A DNA stretch of 64,000 nucleotides from Tetracladium setigerum (taxonomy: Eukaryota; Ascomycota; Leotiomycetes; Helotiales), in NCBI GenBank assembly GCA_031472005.1, contig PZJY01000010.1, forward strand, positions 1,674,001 to 1,738,000, given 5' to 3'. Within the stretch, counting starts at the first letter, position 1; every line of letters starts with the position of its first letter. Shown one piece after another: positions 21,770-31,999 of this stretch. A program made the position numbers and the translations under genes. Below the pieces are notes generated by a model, which was not told the DNA's origin, did no database searches, and worked only from the letters and a program-made list of their open reading frames with translations.

Positions 21770-23217
21770 ATGAACGCTTCGATCGTTGGTACAGTCTCGC
21801 AACTTTGCGATATACTATTCAACACAACGAACACATCTTCTCTTTCAAAGCAGTCGCTTGTAAAGTCAATAAGTGCTCTAGAGAGGCAGGAAGAATATTT
21901 TACAGATACTCTTAGTGATCTTGAATTCAAGGCCCCCTTTCTACCAAAGAATTATGTATCATACGGGACCTTCGGGCTGGGAAGTATAGAGAGCATGATA
22001 TTGAAGCATCCTTTTATAAATACGGGGGAGACTCTGGGATTTTAGCTTTGATAATCTTTCATAGAAAATCTGCGGATATTAAAAAAGACTGGGCTGTTAT
22101 TCATGAAGTATTTCAACCGTGGCTTGTTAAACGAACTATGAGTTTACTTCGAGGAGAAATACTTCTGGACGCAATTGAAGTATTACACAAAAGTGGTGGT
22201 ACGATAATCTATTCTCACTTGGATCATATGGCTAACTTTAACTTTAGTACCGAAGAGCTATAAGGATGTATTAAGATTCCTTGGGACAAACTCTGGAAAA
22301 AGGAGAGATCGCCCAGCACCTCAGCCCCGAGAGACCACAATACCAGCGAAATTTTACCTCCAGAAAAGAAACTCCGCTATGAACTACCGACTGAACGACT
22401 TGAGCAGTATCACCAACAGACCTACCCTCAAGCAGAACTCGGGTCACGTACAAGGGGTATTCCAATTCAAGCTCTGGTACAGGCAGAGGAAAGTTCCGGG
22501 ATAGACGTCGAAGATCATTCCAGGAAGTTAGGTGAGTCCCAAAATGCTCTTCTATCAAGTCTTTATGCTGATACTCAACAGGAAATTCCGAAATACTTGA
22601 TACTCTTGATAATCCGACAGAATCCAACGCCGACCCCGCAAGTGAAACAAACATAGCGGAGGTGGCTGAGGTGACCAGATTGGGAGATACTCTTTGGGGC
22701 TATAGACCTGAGAGAACAGGTTTTGGTCGTATCAGCGCTCTTTTGAATCATGATAGCAAAACTCCAGCAATTAGTAAGTACATTGCCATGGCGGAAACTC
22801 GTAGCTAACGAATATTTTAAAGGAGCGATTCGGTTTGAGAAGCACACTCTTCAACAGATAGTTCTCGAACGGCCTGCCGATATTCTGGGCGAAATCTGGT
22901 TCGGCAGGTCGCCAGGGTTGCCAGCATTTATTTCAGTAAGGTTGTCGAGGGCGTTGGATGATATTGTCATGCCATTCGGTCAAGAGATTCTCATAACTGG
23001 AACTGCTCAGGATACCGGCGAGCGATGTAAGGACATACCAGCAGGATCCATCGAACTAAAGTGTTTCAGTGAATTAATTCAACGCGATGGATTTGGTCCG
23101 GTATTTTGGAACGAAAGCGGGGGAGAAGCGTTCGTATCGATGGAAGTGACAGATAAAAAACTGATAGGTGACTTCACTCGGCTCAGACAGCTTCCGACGA
23201 CACAGACAGTTCAATAG
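21770..23217 (+). CDS. Hypothetical protein, multi-exon, possibly disrupted
   Basis: ATG 21770 opens MNASIVGTVSQLCDIL. The frame then changes near 21.87-21.95 kb, most simply by an intron (GTGCTC 21873 to CCAAAG 21949), into KYREHDIEASFYKYGGDSGI and HEVFQPWLVKRTMSLLRGEI. An in-frame TAA at 22261-22263 interrupts the text. It may lie inside an intron (a CTAAC at about 22230 and an acceptor TTAAG at 22275 exist) or be a true nonsense change. The rest is well supported: exon to 22531, intron GTGAGT...CAACAG 22532-22581, exon 22582-22773, intron GTAAGT...TTTAAAG 22774-22822, last exon to 23217. I recognise no domain. It converges with the gene at 23242, with only 24 bp between stop codons. Confidence 0.55.
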
Positions 23218-23241
23218 AAGAATAATAGAGTCAGGGACCTT

Positions 23242-24138
23242 CTATGCTAAAATACCTTCATCTCTCAAGATCTTTAAAGCGCCTGTCACCCCCTGCTCCT
23301 GGAGTTTGGTGACCTTCGCATGGCCAGTGGCAAAGATAATGCATCGGGTCTCCGCATCCTTATCGACAGCCCCATCCTTGACTGTAACATTCCATCCTGT
23401 TTCTTGAGATTCAAACTGCTCTCTTACCACTGCAGTCACCTCCTCCTCTTCAAGCAAAAGACTGCCAATATCGAAAGAGAATTCAATCATTTTGCCGGCC
23501 TGATTCTGTATTGTCTCAAGTCCCAGAGTATTTTCTAGTCCATTCGTCCAAAGGCAGTCGGTGAACTCCGCAAAGAAACTGCTATTGATGTTCCCAACAC
23601 TGGCTGGCGGACCTTCGCGGAACTCCGAGGGGAAAAGAAGGGCACTTCCCATCTTGCCTTCGCTAGTTGTATCCACCGAGATGATATGAGGATGGATTTT
23701 CTGTAAGTCGATATCGGAAATGGGTGTAGGTCTGGTCCAGAATCCGGACGGTTCCGTTATGCTGGTGCCCAACAATATTTGCCCTTCAGGTATCGTTATA
23801 TGTCGATGAAGAAGTCGCAGTCGGAAATGGCTCTGGGCATTGTAATTTGCGATTATTGCACAGAGATCTTTAAATCCATCAGATAGTACGTCAATCTGAG
23901 GAAATTCTGTGTCGGGGGGGTATCGATTGTGCCTAGTGTGGATCAGTTAAAAGTCGGCGAGGATGAGGCATGTAGCAGGAACTAACAGTCTTGTTGAGGC
24001 GACCAACGTGTCCTCAGTAATGCTCGCACTGAATCGTATAATATCTGCCATCTCGATGAAAGATGTCTTGTGCTGATCAAGATGGGCTTTGGAGACGTGC
24101 GATGAAGTCAGGTTGAGGCATTTGCATTTGAGTGCCAT
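23242..24138 (-). CDS. Hypothetical protein (280 aa, 2 exons)
   Basis: Exons are 24138-23987 and 23932-23242, joined by an intron (GTTAGT...CACACTAG) that keeps phase. The product is MALKCKCLNLTSS... to ...LKILRDEGILA. Segments such as PTPISDIDLQKIHPHIISVD and GKMGSALLFPSEFREG have ordinary globular composition. There is no signal peptide, membrane segment or motif I can assign. The 3' end nearly touches that of the preceding gene, so transcripts of the two probably overlap. I cannot name the family. Confidence 0.65.
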
Positions 24139-24536
24139 GTGATTTGGTTGACGATTCAATACTAACCGAAAAGGGCCGGCACCCTTGCATAATGAGCTGA
24201 TGACGTGACGTACGATTTGAATGTTGCATCAAAAATCAAATCAATTTCGCAACCCAAAGTGGCAATTTTCTTTGATTGAGAATTAATTATTGAAAACTAT
24301 AATGTTGCTCACGATAGGGTAGCCATCCCAGAACTGCTAGCGAACAGTGCATACCCCTAGAAAGCAATGGCGAAAATCAACATCATTGGATGGATGGAGT
24401 CATACCAAAGCGGAGAAATTGTTCTGCCGAGCATTACTGGTGCATATCGGTAGTGAGAAGAGCGCCGCGTTCCTCTTAGATTTCAGATTGGCGGGTTGAT
24501 CAAAGTAGCTGAAACCACCCAATTGCCAACTAATTA

Positions 24537-24659
24537 CTGTGGTGCAGGACCTAAGTATTGTCACCGCCCTTTTCTGCCACTATCGAAGAACGACGGTTTT
24601 GATGCAATTAATTGGTTGGCAGAAAAGGGCGGTGGCAATGCTTAGGTCCTGCACCACAG
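24537..24659. repeat. Fold-back inverted repeat
   Basis: The left arm 24537-24580 begins CTGTGGTGCAGGACCTAAG. The right arm 24617-24659 ends CTTAGGTCCTGCACCACAG. The arms are about 43 bp with two mismatches in the middle (TATTGT against CATTGC) and enclose a 36-bp spacer containing ATGCAATTAATT. The two compensatory-looking differences suggest an old hairpin. It may be a small fold-back/MITE element, or a bidirectional terminator between the gene starts at 24138 (minus) and 24835 (plus). That intergenic location makes the element explanation more likely. Confidence 0.75.
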
Positions 24660-24834
24660 GGTACTTGTTTCGGCGCTAGGCTACGTTCACGAAATCCCCA
24701 AAAATAGGAATGGTTGCCACTCATCTCCAACACCCCTCGTCCCATCCTGCATCTCATCCTTCCATCCACCTCTGACCGTTTCAAACCCAGCGGCAACATA
24801 AATTCATCTGCTACCCCTCCTCTTTTCAGTCGAT

Positions 24835-26658
24835 ATGGCCCCTCATCAAGCAAAACCAAACACCCGAAAGGTTGGGCGCCAACACTCACTGCAAAAAGAT
24901 CAAGGTACGCCATTCATCCCCGTTACTGCGTACTTTGACTGATCATTGACAGGGAAGCGGCCTCCAAGGTATAACGAAGGAACGACCACAGCTATCTTCT
25001 CGAAAGAGCGCACGCCTACAACGAACTGTATCCCATGATAAGAATACCGAACCAAAGCACCCACTTCCCTCCCCAAGTATCAACACTCCCGGCCAAAAGG
25101 CATGTCACTCCCTTCCTGCTATGCAATAAGGCTAACTCAAGTCAAGTTTCCACGGGCTGACAATCGAAAACGAAAACGATCGCAAGAAGACGAAACCCCC
25201 ACCTCTCTACCCTCACTCCCTCTCAAAAGCGGCTGCGGGCGTCCCCTCCACGAACTCCCATCGAGCATTCAATCGGCGAGAACACAGCGGTCGCTATCAA
25301 CGGGAAGGAGATCAACCCAGTTGAACATTGGATGGAGAAACTCTGCTGGCCCAAGGAATACTTTGAACTAGAGAGCAACATGAATCATCTGCTTGCGAAG
25401 AAGAAATCTTCTTCATCTCTTCGTGAAACGATCAGAAGCTAGCTCTGCCACACCCAGCGATCAAAAGCTGAGAGAAGCCAAAAGTACATCTTACACGCGT
25501 CCGAGCTACACAACCGTCCTTGCGACCAAGGGTAGCTTTATGGACAAGTCCGACTTAGGCATCACGGATGCGACCAAGAGCCTCTGCCGAATTTTACTGG
25601 AGAAAGAGCAGACGCTTCCTCAAGACTCTTTATTTCGCGATGACCTATTCGACAGAGTTTGCCGAAAGATCCAAGATAGGAACGAGGCAAGGGTAGTTCA
25701 AGATATCACTCGATTGATCGTTCCTTCCGCGGAAACCCTAGCCACATATGGTGCCACGCATCTTGATCCTTTAATTGAAAGTGTCAATGAAGGCTGGAAT
25801 AGCGCCATACCTTTCTACGGTCCTCGTCCACAACCTGATTATTCTGTGGGGTTCGGACGATCTGCGTTCACGGACGATCAACTCGAGTTGCTTAAGCCTT
25901 TTGTTGGAGAGGTCACAGATACCTTTACCTCTCATTTCATGGCCACCTGGCAGATGTACTTCCCTTTCCTCACCTGCGAAGTAAAGTGCGGTGCGGCGGC
26001 ACTTGATGTTGCAGACCGACAGAATGCCCACAGCATGACGATAGCAGTGAGGGGTATCGTCGAACTCTTCAAGCTAGGGAAACGCGAGAAGGAACTCCAT
26101 CGGGAAATCCTCGCTTTCTCCATCTCACACGATCACCGGACAGTGAGGATCTACGGTCATTACCCTGTGATTGACGGAAAAAAGACCACTTTCTACCGCC
26201 ATCCAATACGTGAATTCAGCTTCACGGAACTGGATGGTAAAGAGAAATGGACGGCATACAAGTTCACCAAAAATGTCTACGATATATGGATGCCGACTCA
26301 CCTAAAACGAATCTGTTCAGTCATTGATAATTTGCCACCCGATATAGATTTCGAGGTAGGGGAATCAGGACTCTCACAGGGGCTGGAAAGCTACCAACTC
26401 TCTGGATATTCAAGTCAGGATGCCGAATCTCTACTGGAGGAGGCTGGCAGTCAACCAAGCCGCGTTTCTTCTGGAGATGTCACCCCGCACACTTCTGTCT
26501 CTGAACGGGTTGGGGCAAGGGTATCGAAAAAGCCGAGGAAAAGAGGCCCTCCTGTTGAGTTTGACTCAGCAAAGGAGCCAGTCGTTGGACTCCCTGGAGT
26601 CATTTTCGCGTCTTTATTTGTGCATTCTTCGTATCCACAACGAATGACGAGATCATGA
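24835..26658 (+). pseudogene. DUF7924-family protein with several frame breaks
   Basis: Exon 1 is 24835-24904 (MAPHQAKPNTRKVGRQHS). Further exons start at 24953, and a probable GC-AG intron (GCATGT about 25099 to CTAACTCAAG about 25141) follows. The coding text then jumps frame near an AAAA run at about 25228 (SLPLK to RLRASPPRTPIEHS) and again at about 25432 (SSSSLRE to KRSEASSATPS). It then runs uninterrupted from about 25435 to 26658. The core contains PQPDYSVGF, then FLTCEVKCGAAALDVADRQN, then REKELHREILAFSISHDHRT and KNVYDIWMPTHLKRICS, which I recognise as the fungal DUF7924 signature. The D...ExK spacing (PDYS ... CEVK) is compatible with a PD-(D/E)XK nuclease-like fold, which is an inference. 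The family is expanded in many Leotiomycetes and Dothideomycetes, with function unknown. Confidence 0.7.
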
Positions 26659-26882
26659 GGCAACTTTGCATGATAACCTCCCAGCTCTTGAAGCAGCCTT
26701 TCAACAAGATAGGTTCACTCCGCGAAAGGGATGGTGAATATCATATTGAAGAGTGCCGTTCACGGGCGTTGACTTATTATTTACGAGATTCTTTCGATAT
26801 CATTGCCAGAGGCCCGTTCAACAACGACAGAGAATGGTACGAATTGGGCACCATATCTTCCTGGCTCCCTGCGGAAATCTGA
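26655..26882 (+). pseudogene. Fragment of an APH-type (aminoglycoside phosphotransferase-like) kinase
   Basis: The 75-codon frame contains ITSQLLKQPFNKIGSLRERD, then GEYHIEECRSRAL and RGPFNNDREWYE. This matches the segment after the nucleotide-binding lobe in fungal APH-fold kinases, where F-x-K-I-G-S-L, a G-x-(Y/F) motif and a GPF...EWY run are conserved. The catalytic loop (HxDxxxxN) and all flanking parts are missing. The frame starts exactly where the DUF7924 frame stops, so these are juxtaposed gene pieces. Confidence 0.5.
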
Positions 26883-27010
26883 TACGGCTTTGGGTGTTCG
26901 ACAGACCTGGACCGGAGCGATTTGTCAAGGTAACGCTGATGTCCGATGCAGAATTGGGCATTTGGGACAGGAGTAACAGGCAGATTCATAGGCAAAGGAC
27001 TGACCTTCAG
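26877..27010 (+). pseudogene. Possible fragment of a FunK1-type protein kinase
   Basis: A short stretch reads NLIRLWVFDRPGPERFVKVT and then LMSDAELGIWDRS. It resembles the region before the catalytic domain of fungal FunK1 kinases, where W-x-FDRSG...RF...MSDEELG is typical. It is in a different frame from the APH-like piece and lacks any catalytic motif. Assignment is from memory of the family pattern and remains tentative. Confidence 0.35.
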
Positions 27011-27172
27011 CATTATGCGGCGTTTGGTACTTTTTTGTTTTTTGAAATATTTTGTTTAGGAGTCTGGGGAAACTGTACAATATAATAATACCAGGGATGT
27101 CAATGAACGCGCAGCTTTTGTAATATCATGCTGTACGCTGATATTCGAGGCTTTGGAACATGAATTGAGCAA

Positions 27173-27654
27173 TTGAGGTCAGAACAGATTGAGCGCCCCG
27201 TTGAACCATGCATTCAGTACCACGCTGCGCCTGGGCAATCTGCAACACCCATTCAGCATGCACCAACGCAGTTCACACCTGTTCCACGTCACGCAGGTCA
27301 AATTCCACCACCCATTCTGAATACATCAGTCCACTTTGCACGTATCCAGCAGCACCCTACACCTAATGCTCCAGCTCAATTTGCACCACCAACTCAAGCT
27401 CCAGCTCAACTTACACAAACGGTACCAATCCCTGCTCAAGTTGCGCCGCCAATCCCTACTCAAGCTGCACCGCTCATCCAGACTGTTCCAGAGATTCGCC
27501 ACAACCCCAGACTTTCTAGGCCCAGAACAAGGCTTTGTCGGATTATTTTGCTGACGAGCCATACCCTGATATGATGAGAATCTCAGAGGAATTGGACTTA
27601 CGCCTAAGTCAAACACAGGCGTGGCTTTCCCGCCGACGGAGAATGGAAAAATGA
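27173..27654 (+). pseudogene. Homeodomain gene fragment with a frame break
   Basis: 27530-27654 encodes ALSDYFADEPYPDMMRISEE, then LDLRLSQTQAWLSRRRRMEK and a stop. That is helices 1-3 of a homeodomain, with W-L-S-R-R-R in the recognition helix where W-F-x-N-R-R is canonical. The preceding TTPDFLGPEQ is one base out of frame at the CAAGG near 27529. A missing A would join them. Upstream, 27173-27500 encodes a Pro/Ala/Gln-rich repeat region (APAQ, PTQ units), plausible as a transcription-factor low-complexity domain, but it is in yet another frame and has no ATG. The Asn of the WFxN motif is replaced by Ser, which is unusual. Confidence 0.5.
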
Positions 27655-27957
27655 AACAGAACGAAGCAACAGTTCAAGAGGATTCTTCCGTCAAAGATCT
27701 GTAATTTCGATTTGTGACGGAATTCAAGCTGAAAAATCGCGTAAGGAACATTCATTGTCTCCGAGAGGCGAGGGAGTGACTATTCCCAGAGAATGAAGCC
27801 GAGGAGACACTGGCTTTGACATAGGATCACAATTGTATAAATGGTACCGTGGACAAATGAATAATTCACAATTCTTCACCAATCGTCTCACAAACCCCTG
27901 ATGACTTCCGCAGTTCCGCAACAACTAAGAATTAAAGAATTCCACATTGTCAAGCGC

Positions 27958-28476
27958 TTAGACTCGAGAGACACACCCCCGCTTGGAAGATTCCCGTTCT
28001 ACATCGTCCCTTGAATGCCGTTTTCGTGTGCCAGCGTTGATAGCTGCGAGAACTTTCTGAAGTCTATCAGAATTCGGATCTGAGGAATCATTGTGTTTAC
28101 TCGCAGCGTTTTCGTCTAGAAACTCTTAGTAATGATCGACAAAGCTAGCATAGCACTCACTATTGTCCTTCGTTGACTGAATTTCTACCTGATCACATGT
28201 ATTGGCCAAGATCTCCCTCCTCTCATTGAGGGTGGAAGGGTTGGAAGGTGTTCGAAGAAACACATGGCGAAGAACCATAGAGCGTGAAGCTTCATCGATA
28301 GCGGACTCGACTTTGTGAATGATTTCCAGAGCAGTCGGTAAATTGTACGGCGAAGATGGACATTGTTTAGTCAGTTCTGTCTTCCTGTCTCTGAGCATCT
28401 TCGAGATGGTGCTAAGAGTGTCTTGGAGAACTTCAGGGATCTTGGCCTCATCTTCAACAAGTTGAGGCATAGACAT
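27958..28476 (-). CDS. Small hypothetical protein (157 aa, 2 exons)
   Basis: Exons are 28476-28161 and 28115-27958, joined by a 45-bp intron (GTGAGT...TTTCTAG, branch CATTACTAAG) in phase. The product starts MSMPQLVEDEAKIPEVLQDT, is helical and charged, and ends in a basic tail KRHSRDDVERESSKRG. There is no known domain. The clean splice and continued open frame in exon 2 make it a credible gene. It lies back to back with the plus-strand gene at 28919, with 440 bp between the two start codons. Confidence 0.62.
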
Positions 28477-28918
28477 TACGGAGGATGTTGGTGACAGAAT
28501 TGTCTTTGAAAGTGAGTCGGATTGAAGAGAGATATGGGGAAAAAAACAATTAATATACCTGTGGAGGGAGGAAAATGGTCCCGTGTCAGCCAACAAGAAG
28601 AATGTGGTTGGTGTGGTTGGTGTGGACTTGATAGGCACACTCTCATTTGAATGTTTAAACACCTCCCGCCCTAACCGCCAAAGAAACCATGAACGATGGG
28701 CAGGGACGTCGTTCCAGTCATTCTGTCAAGTCAAGGTGTGTCTGCCCTGGACCGCCACTTGCTGTCTTAATGAGTAGCAATAAGCCAATCAACATATCAT
28801 AAACTTCTCCCATGCCAGTCTCCCCATCACACTGACCCCATCGAGCTCGTATTTATTAACTGCTCTTCCCGAGCCTTTGGGAATAAAATCAGACACTTGC
28901 AACGCGTCTCATTCAGCT

Positions 28919-29590
28919 ATGGCCGCAATCGTATCCATAATTTTACCCGAAGACTTCGAGGATGTGAGTACCACCTTCATGCTTCAAAGACAGACTTCTA
29001 ACCCAAATCAGTTGAGAAAATCCCATGCACAAGATTGCCATACCGCTTGGATATGTGACTATACGGGCAAATTAGATGACCAGCAGACCGCAAAGATTGA
29101 CGAGAAAGGATTCATACTACTTTCTACCGACACCGGCATCCAGATTCTCGCAGACCGCCTTTGTCAGGCGATGATAGGGCACAAGAAGGGCTACAAGAAC
29201 CTCAATTGTTTTAACGCTCTTGAAGTTGTGGCTCAATATTTTGTGAAGCACTCAGTTGTTGGATATGCAAAGAATGATGCCTCGGTGTTTCCGACACGTT
29301 GGGACATTTTATACCAAGCTTTCATGAGCTCGTTGGACAATATTTTGGAGATGTTGGATTCACAAGATGAATGGAGGCGCAGTATTGCATGCAGTTTAAA
29401 ACACTGGGGAAACTATATTGTCTACCATGACAGCTGCACTGAGATTCAGGGTCTACTAGTTTACATGAATGTAGATGACAAGGAACATTGTGTTGTATTC
29501 GTTCTGAAAGCAAGAAGCGGTCTATTCAAGGTGGAAACTCGGAACATCCTTTCTTTTTCAACTCGAAGATGGTATTGGAAAGAAATCTAG
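28919..29590 (+). CDS. Hypothetical protein (207 aa spliced, 2 exons)
   Basis: ATG 28919 opens MAAIVSIILPEDFED. A perfect intron follows at 28964-29011 (GTGAGT, TTCTAACCC branch, AATCAG). It is 48 bp with no stop in frame, so unspliced RNA would encode 16 extra residues. The main exon contains HTAWICDYTGKLDDQQTAK, then an SIACSLKHWGNYIVYHDSCT segment with several Cys, His and Trp. I do not recognise the family. The composition is globular and cytosolic. Confidence 0.65.
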   Translation: MAAIVSIILPEDFEDVSTTFMLQRQTSNPNQLRKSHAQDCHTAWICDYTGKLDDQQTAKIDEKGFILLSTDTGIQILADRLCQAMIGHKKGYKNLNCFNALEVVAQYFVKHSVVGYAKNDASVFPTRWDILYQAFMSSLDNILEMLDSQDEWRRSIACSLKHWGNYIVYHDSCTEIQGLLVYMNVDDKEHCVVFVLKARSGLFKVETRNILSFSTRRWYWKEI

Positions 29591-30530
29591 GAACTCAATA
29601 TAACCCTGCTTCTTTAACAACCTTCTTATAAAGCTTTTGCCTTCGAGTAGATTGACTTCTGTCATAGTGACGAATATGGCGGCGGGCACTCGAGTTGTGC
29701 CAACAAAGGTTCATCCCTTTCCACGAATGTGCGAAGTATCAGCGGTTTATGAAAGAGAACATCGAATGGACAGGGCCCATTTCATAGATCTTGTTTCCGA
29801 ATGTACTAAGGCCTGTCCAACATAAACCTCCCAACTATGCCAAGGATCGCCAAGCCCTCTCCTTCCAAGCATCGCCAAGCTCTTTCCCACACACCCTTCT
29901 CAACTTTCCAAGCATCTGAGCAACCTTCAAGACATTGGCAATAACTTCGCCAAGCTTTCCAAGCGCCATCAGTTCAGAAGCGACATGCGCAAACCAACAG
30001 CAAAGGAGGAGGGGTCGACAATCTTTTTTTTGAAGCCAGTTCTAAATCTCCCAATTGGAGGGAAAACGCTTCTTGAGTGTTCGTTGGCGGATGCTTGGTT
30101 ACCTGGGTAGCTTAGGGTGCATTGTCTGGCTTTGTTGGTGTGTCGGGGACGAGTTCGGGGTTCCTCGTTCGCGGTTCCTCGAAGGGTTGAAAATATCATT
30201 TCGCTACCTCCAAAATGACTGCTGACCCAGCATTATACCAAAACGCGATTCTACCTTCCATCTTAATACAAGCCCATCCACCCCAATCAGCAAGGTCTGC
30301 GGATATTGGTGCAAAAGCAACTTCGAGCCTCGTTCCTTGACTTGAGGTGGCTGGTCGATGGAAGAGAAAACCTGGAGCCTCGATAGTTTCCTCTCGAAAC
30401 ACGTTAATACCACATTGGCCCAAAGCTTGTTGACCTCCATGATAGTAAGTAAGAAGAATTTCTTTACAAAAGCTAGCGTCCTGGTCGTAAAAGACATGCA
30501 CGCCTCGAACACTATTCAGAGCCGCAGTAG
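29591..30530. other. Interval with short repeats and a possible minus-strand coding fragment
   Basis: 29840-29965 repeats short units of the type ATCGCCAAGC/TTCCAAGC. On the minus strand 30501-30196 holds a 101-codon open frame with protein-like text (CGINVFREETIEAPGFLFHR, then ADWGGWACIKMEGRIAFWYN) but no in-frame ATG at its 5' end. It could be a gene fragment. Nothing else is convincing. Confidence 0.35.
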
Positions 30531-31334
30531 AATAGTAGAGACCTTCTTGTCAAAGGCGACGACTGGCTGGTCTCCTATCAACAACCACCAACACCGGCAC
30601 ACACCGGCGATTGGAGGCGAGTGGATTTGACGGTGGAAAAGTTGGCTCAGAACAAATTCAAAAGACTCTTGTACGTGGAGGCCAAACGTGCAAACCCAAC
30701 GACAGAGGGGCTTGTCATGGTCGAATTTCAAGGTTACACAGCTGGTATCGCCCATTGCGAGTACTTCGATGAACCACGCGTACCAATCATGACATGTGCT
30801 GGTGGACATTTCCGATTGTGGATCTGCGAGCGTGCCGATGATTATCTTACACCTTGGTTCCCTCAAACTCATGGCATAGCAGGAATAGATGAGTACGCGT
30901 ATTTGGACAGTCCGCAAGGGTTTGAAGGCATCAAGTTGTTGAAGTACCTGAGAGATCAGGGTATTCCCCCAGCAGTATCCTTCCTAGCAACTGCTCACCA
31001 CGCCCTGAGAATTTCACTCTGCCACTTGCCTGGCAAATTGCAGCTCCTTTAGGTCAGCAGATGGACCATGGAACCTGGACCTCTCCAATGCCCGCCTATG
31101 AACAGCAGCAGGAGCCAGGACCCAGTGCTCAAAATGCGCCGGCATCAATCGGGCCTGTGGATGTACAGCAAGAATGGCAAATATCGTTTCTGTCGAGCTG
31201 ATGGAAAATTCGTTGAGACTTCTTTGAATGCGTGGGAAAAGGTGTACGTGTACGGGGATAATGCGTTTCAAGATTGCTGGGTGTATCAAGGGAAAACAAG
31301 TGGCATCCGCTACTACACGTTTCACCTCCCTTGA
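30531..31334 (+). CDS. Putative PD-(D/E)XK-like protein, structure partly unresolved
   Basis: An open exon from 30531 (after a CAGTAG acceptor) to about 30960 reads KGDDWLVSYQQPP, then RRVDLTVEKLAQNKFKRLLY followed by VEAKRANPTTEG. The acidic residue in VDLTVEK, about 18 residues before E-A-K in a hydrophobic strand (LLYVEAK), fits the D...ExK core of restriction-endonuclease-like folds. HFRLWICERADDYL and TPWFPQTHGI follow. The frame then moves by one base into PENFTLPLAWQIAAPLGQQM. The final coding text (LNAWEKVYVYGDNAFQDCW to 31334) is in the first frame again, so two introns or indels remain unplaced. The start codon was not found. Function is inferred from the motif only. Confidence 0.45.
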
Positions 31335-31745
31335 ATTGTATTGTCAATTTGTGTTATTATGAAGTTTGGCTTGGCTTATGGGCGATATGGAAGTTTGCAA
31401 CGCAGTACAATTCACAATCTATAAAACATTTTTACTTCTCAACATTCCCAATATCCTTGGCGACAAACAAAACTCGGTTGATGAAAAGAAGAACGAAACC
31501 TGAAATAACAAATAACAACCACCGGGCGAATCTGAGTCTAAAGAGACAACAAGTTGCTATTTACATCTTCTGAAGTTTCATGCATGTAGTGATCGTCGTG
31601 GCGAACGGACTCGCGAATTCTTGCCCACCAATGATCGAGCCGAAAATTATCCAGCTATTGTGGTAATATCTGTCCCAAACTTCTGTCACGCGGGACTTTG
31701 AGAACTCATTAGTCGGTGTTCAAAGCAGTTCAAAAGGAGAATCAC

Positions 31746-31999
31746 CTAATTTGTTGAGTCGAGCTTTGTTTTGTAAATTTTCTGTCTCTTGATATCTCTC
31801 AACTTTCTCTTCAACTCCGTCCTCTCCCTCCTATCCACCTTCTTCGCCTTCTTCTTCCAAGTCTTGACTTGCTCATCGGAGTAGGCCCCCCTCGAACTGG
31901 AACGTTTGGGAAGTAATCCTGCAGCATATCTAACGCTACAGCATGGCGTTTACGAGACGCAGACTTTCGAATCTTACGAGAGGCAGACATTTTGGACAT
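31746..31999 (-). pseudogene. Small Lys/Arg-rich protein with a G-run frame break
   Basis: ATG 31999 opens MSKMSASRKIRKSASRKRHA, then LDMLQDYFPNVPVRG. At a run of six G (about 31887-31892) the conventional frame turns into an Arg-only low-complexity tail. The alternative frame reads YSDEQVKTWKKKAKKVDRRE, then RTELKRKLRDIKRQK and ends properly at 31746. A seventh G would join the two into a product of about 84 residues with a strongly basic, helical C-terminus, like the basic region of bZIP or HMG-type DNA-binding proteins. So the break is a single-base deletion, real or technical. Confidence 0.5.
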
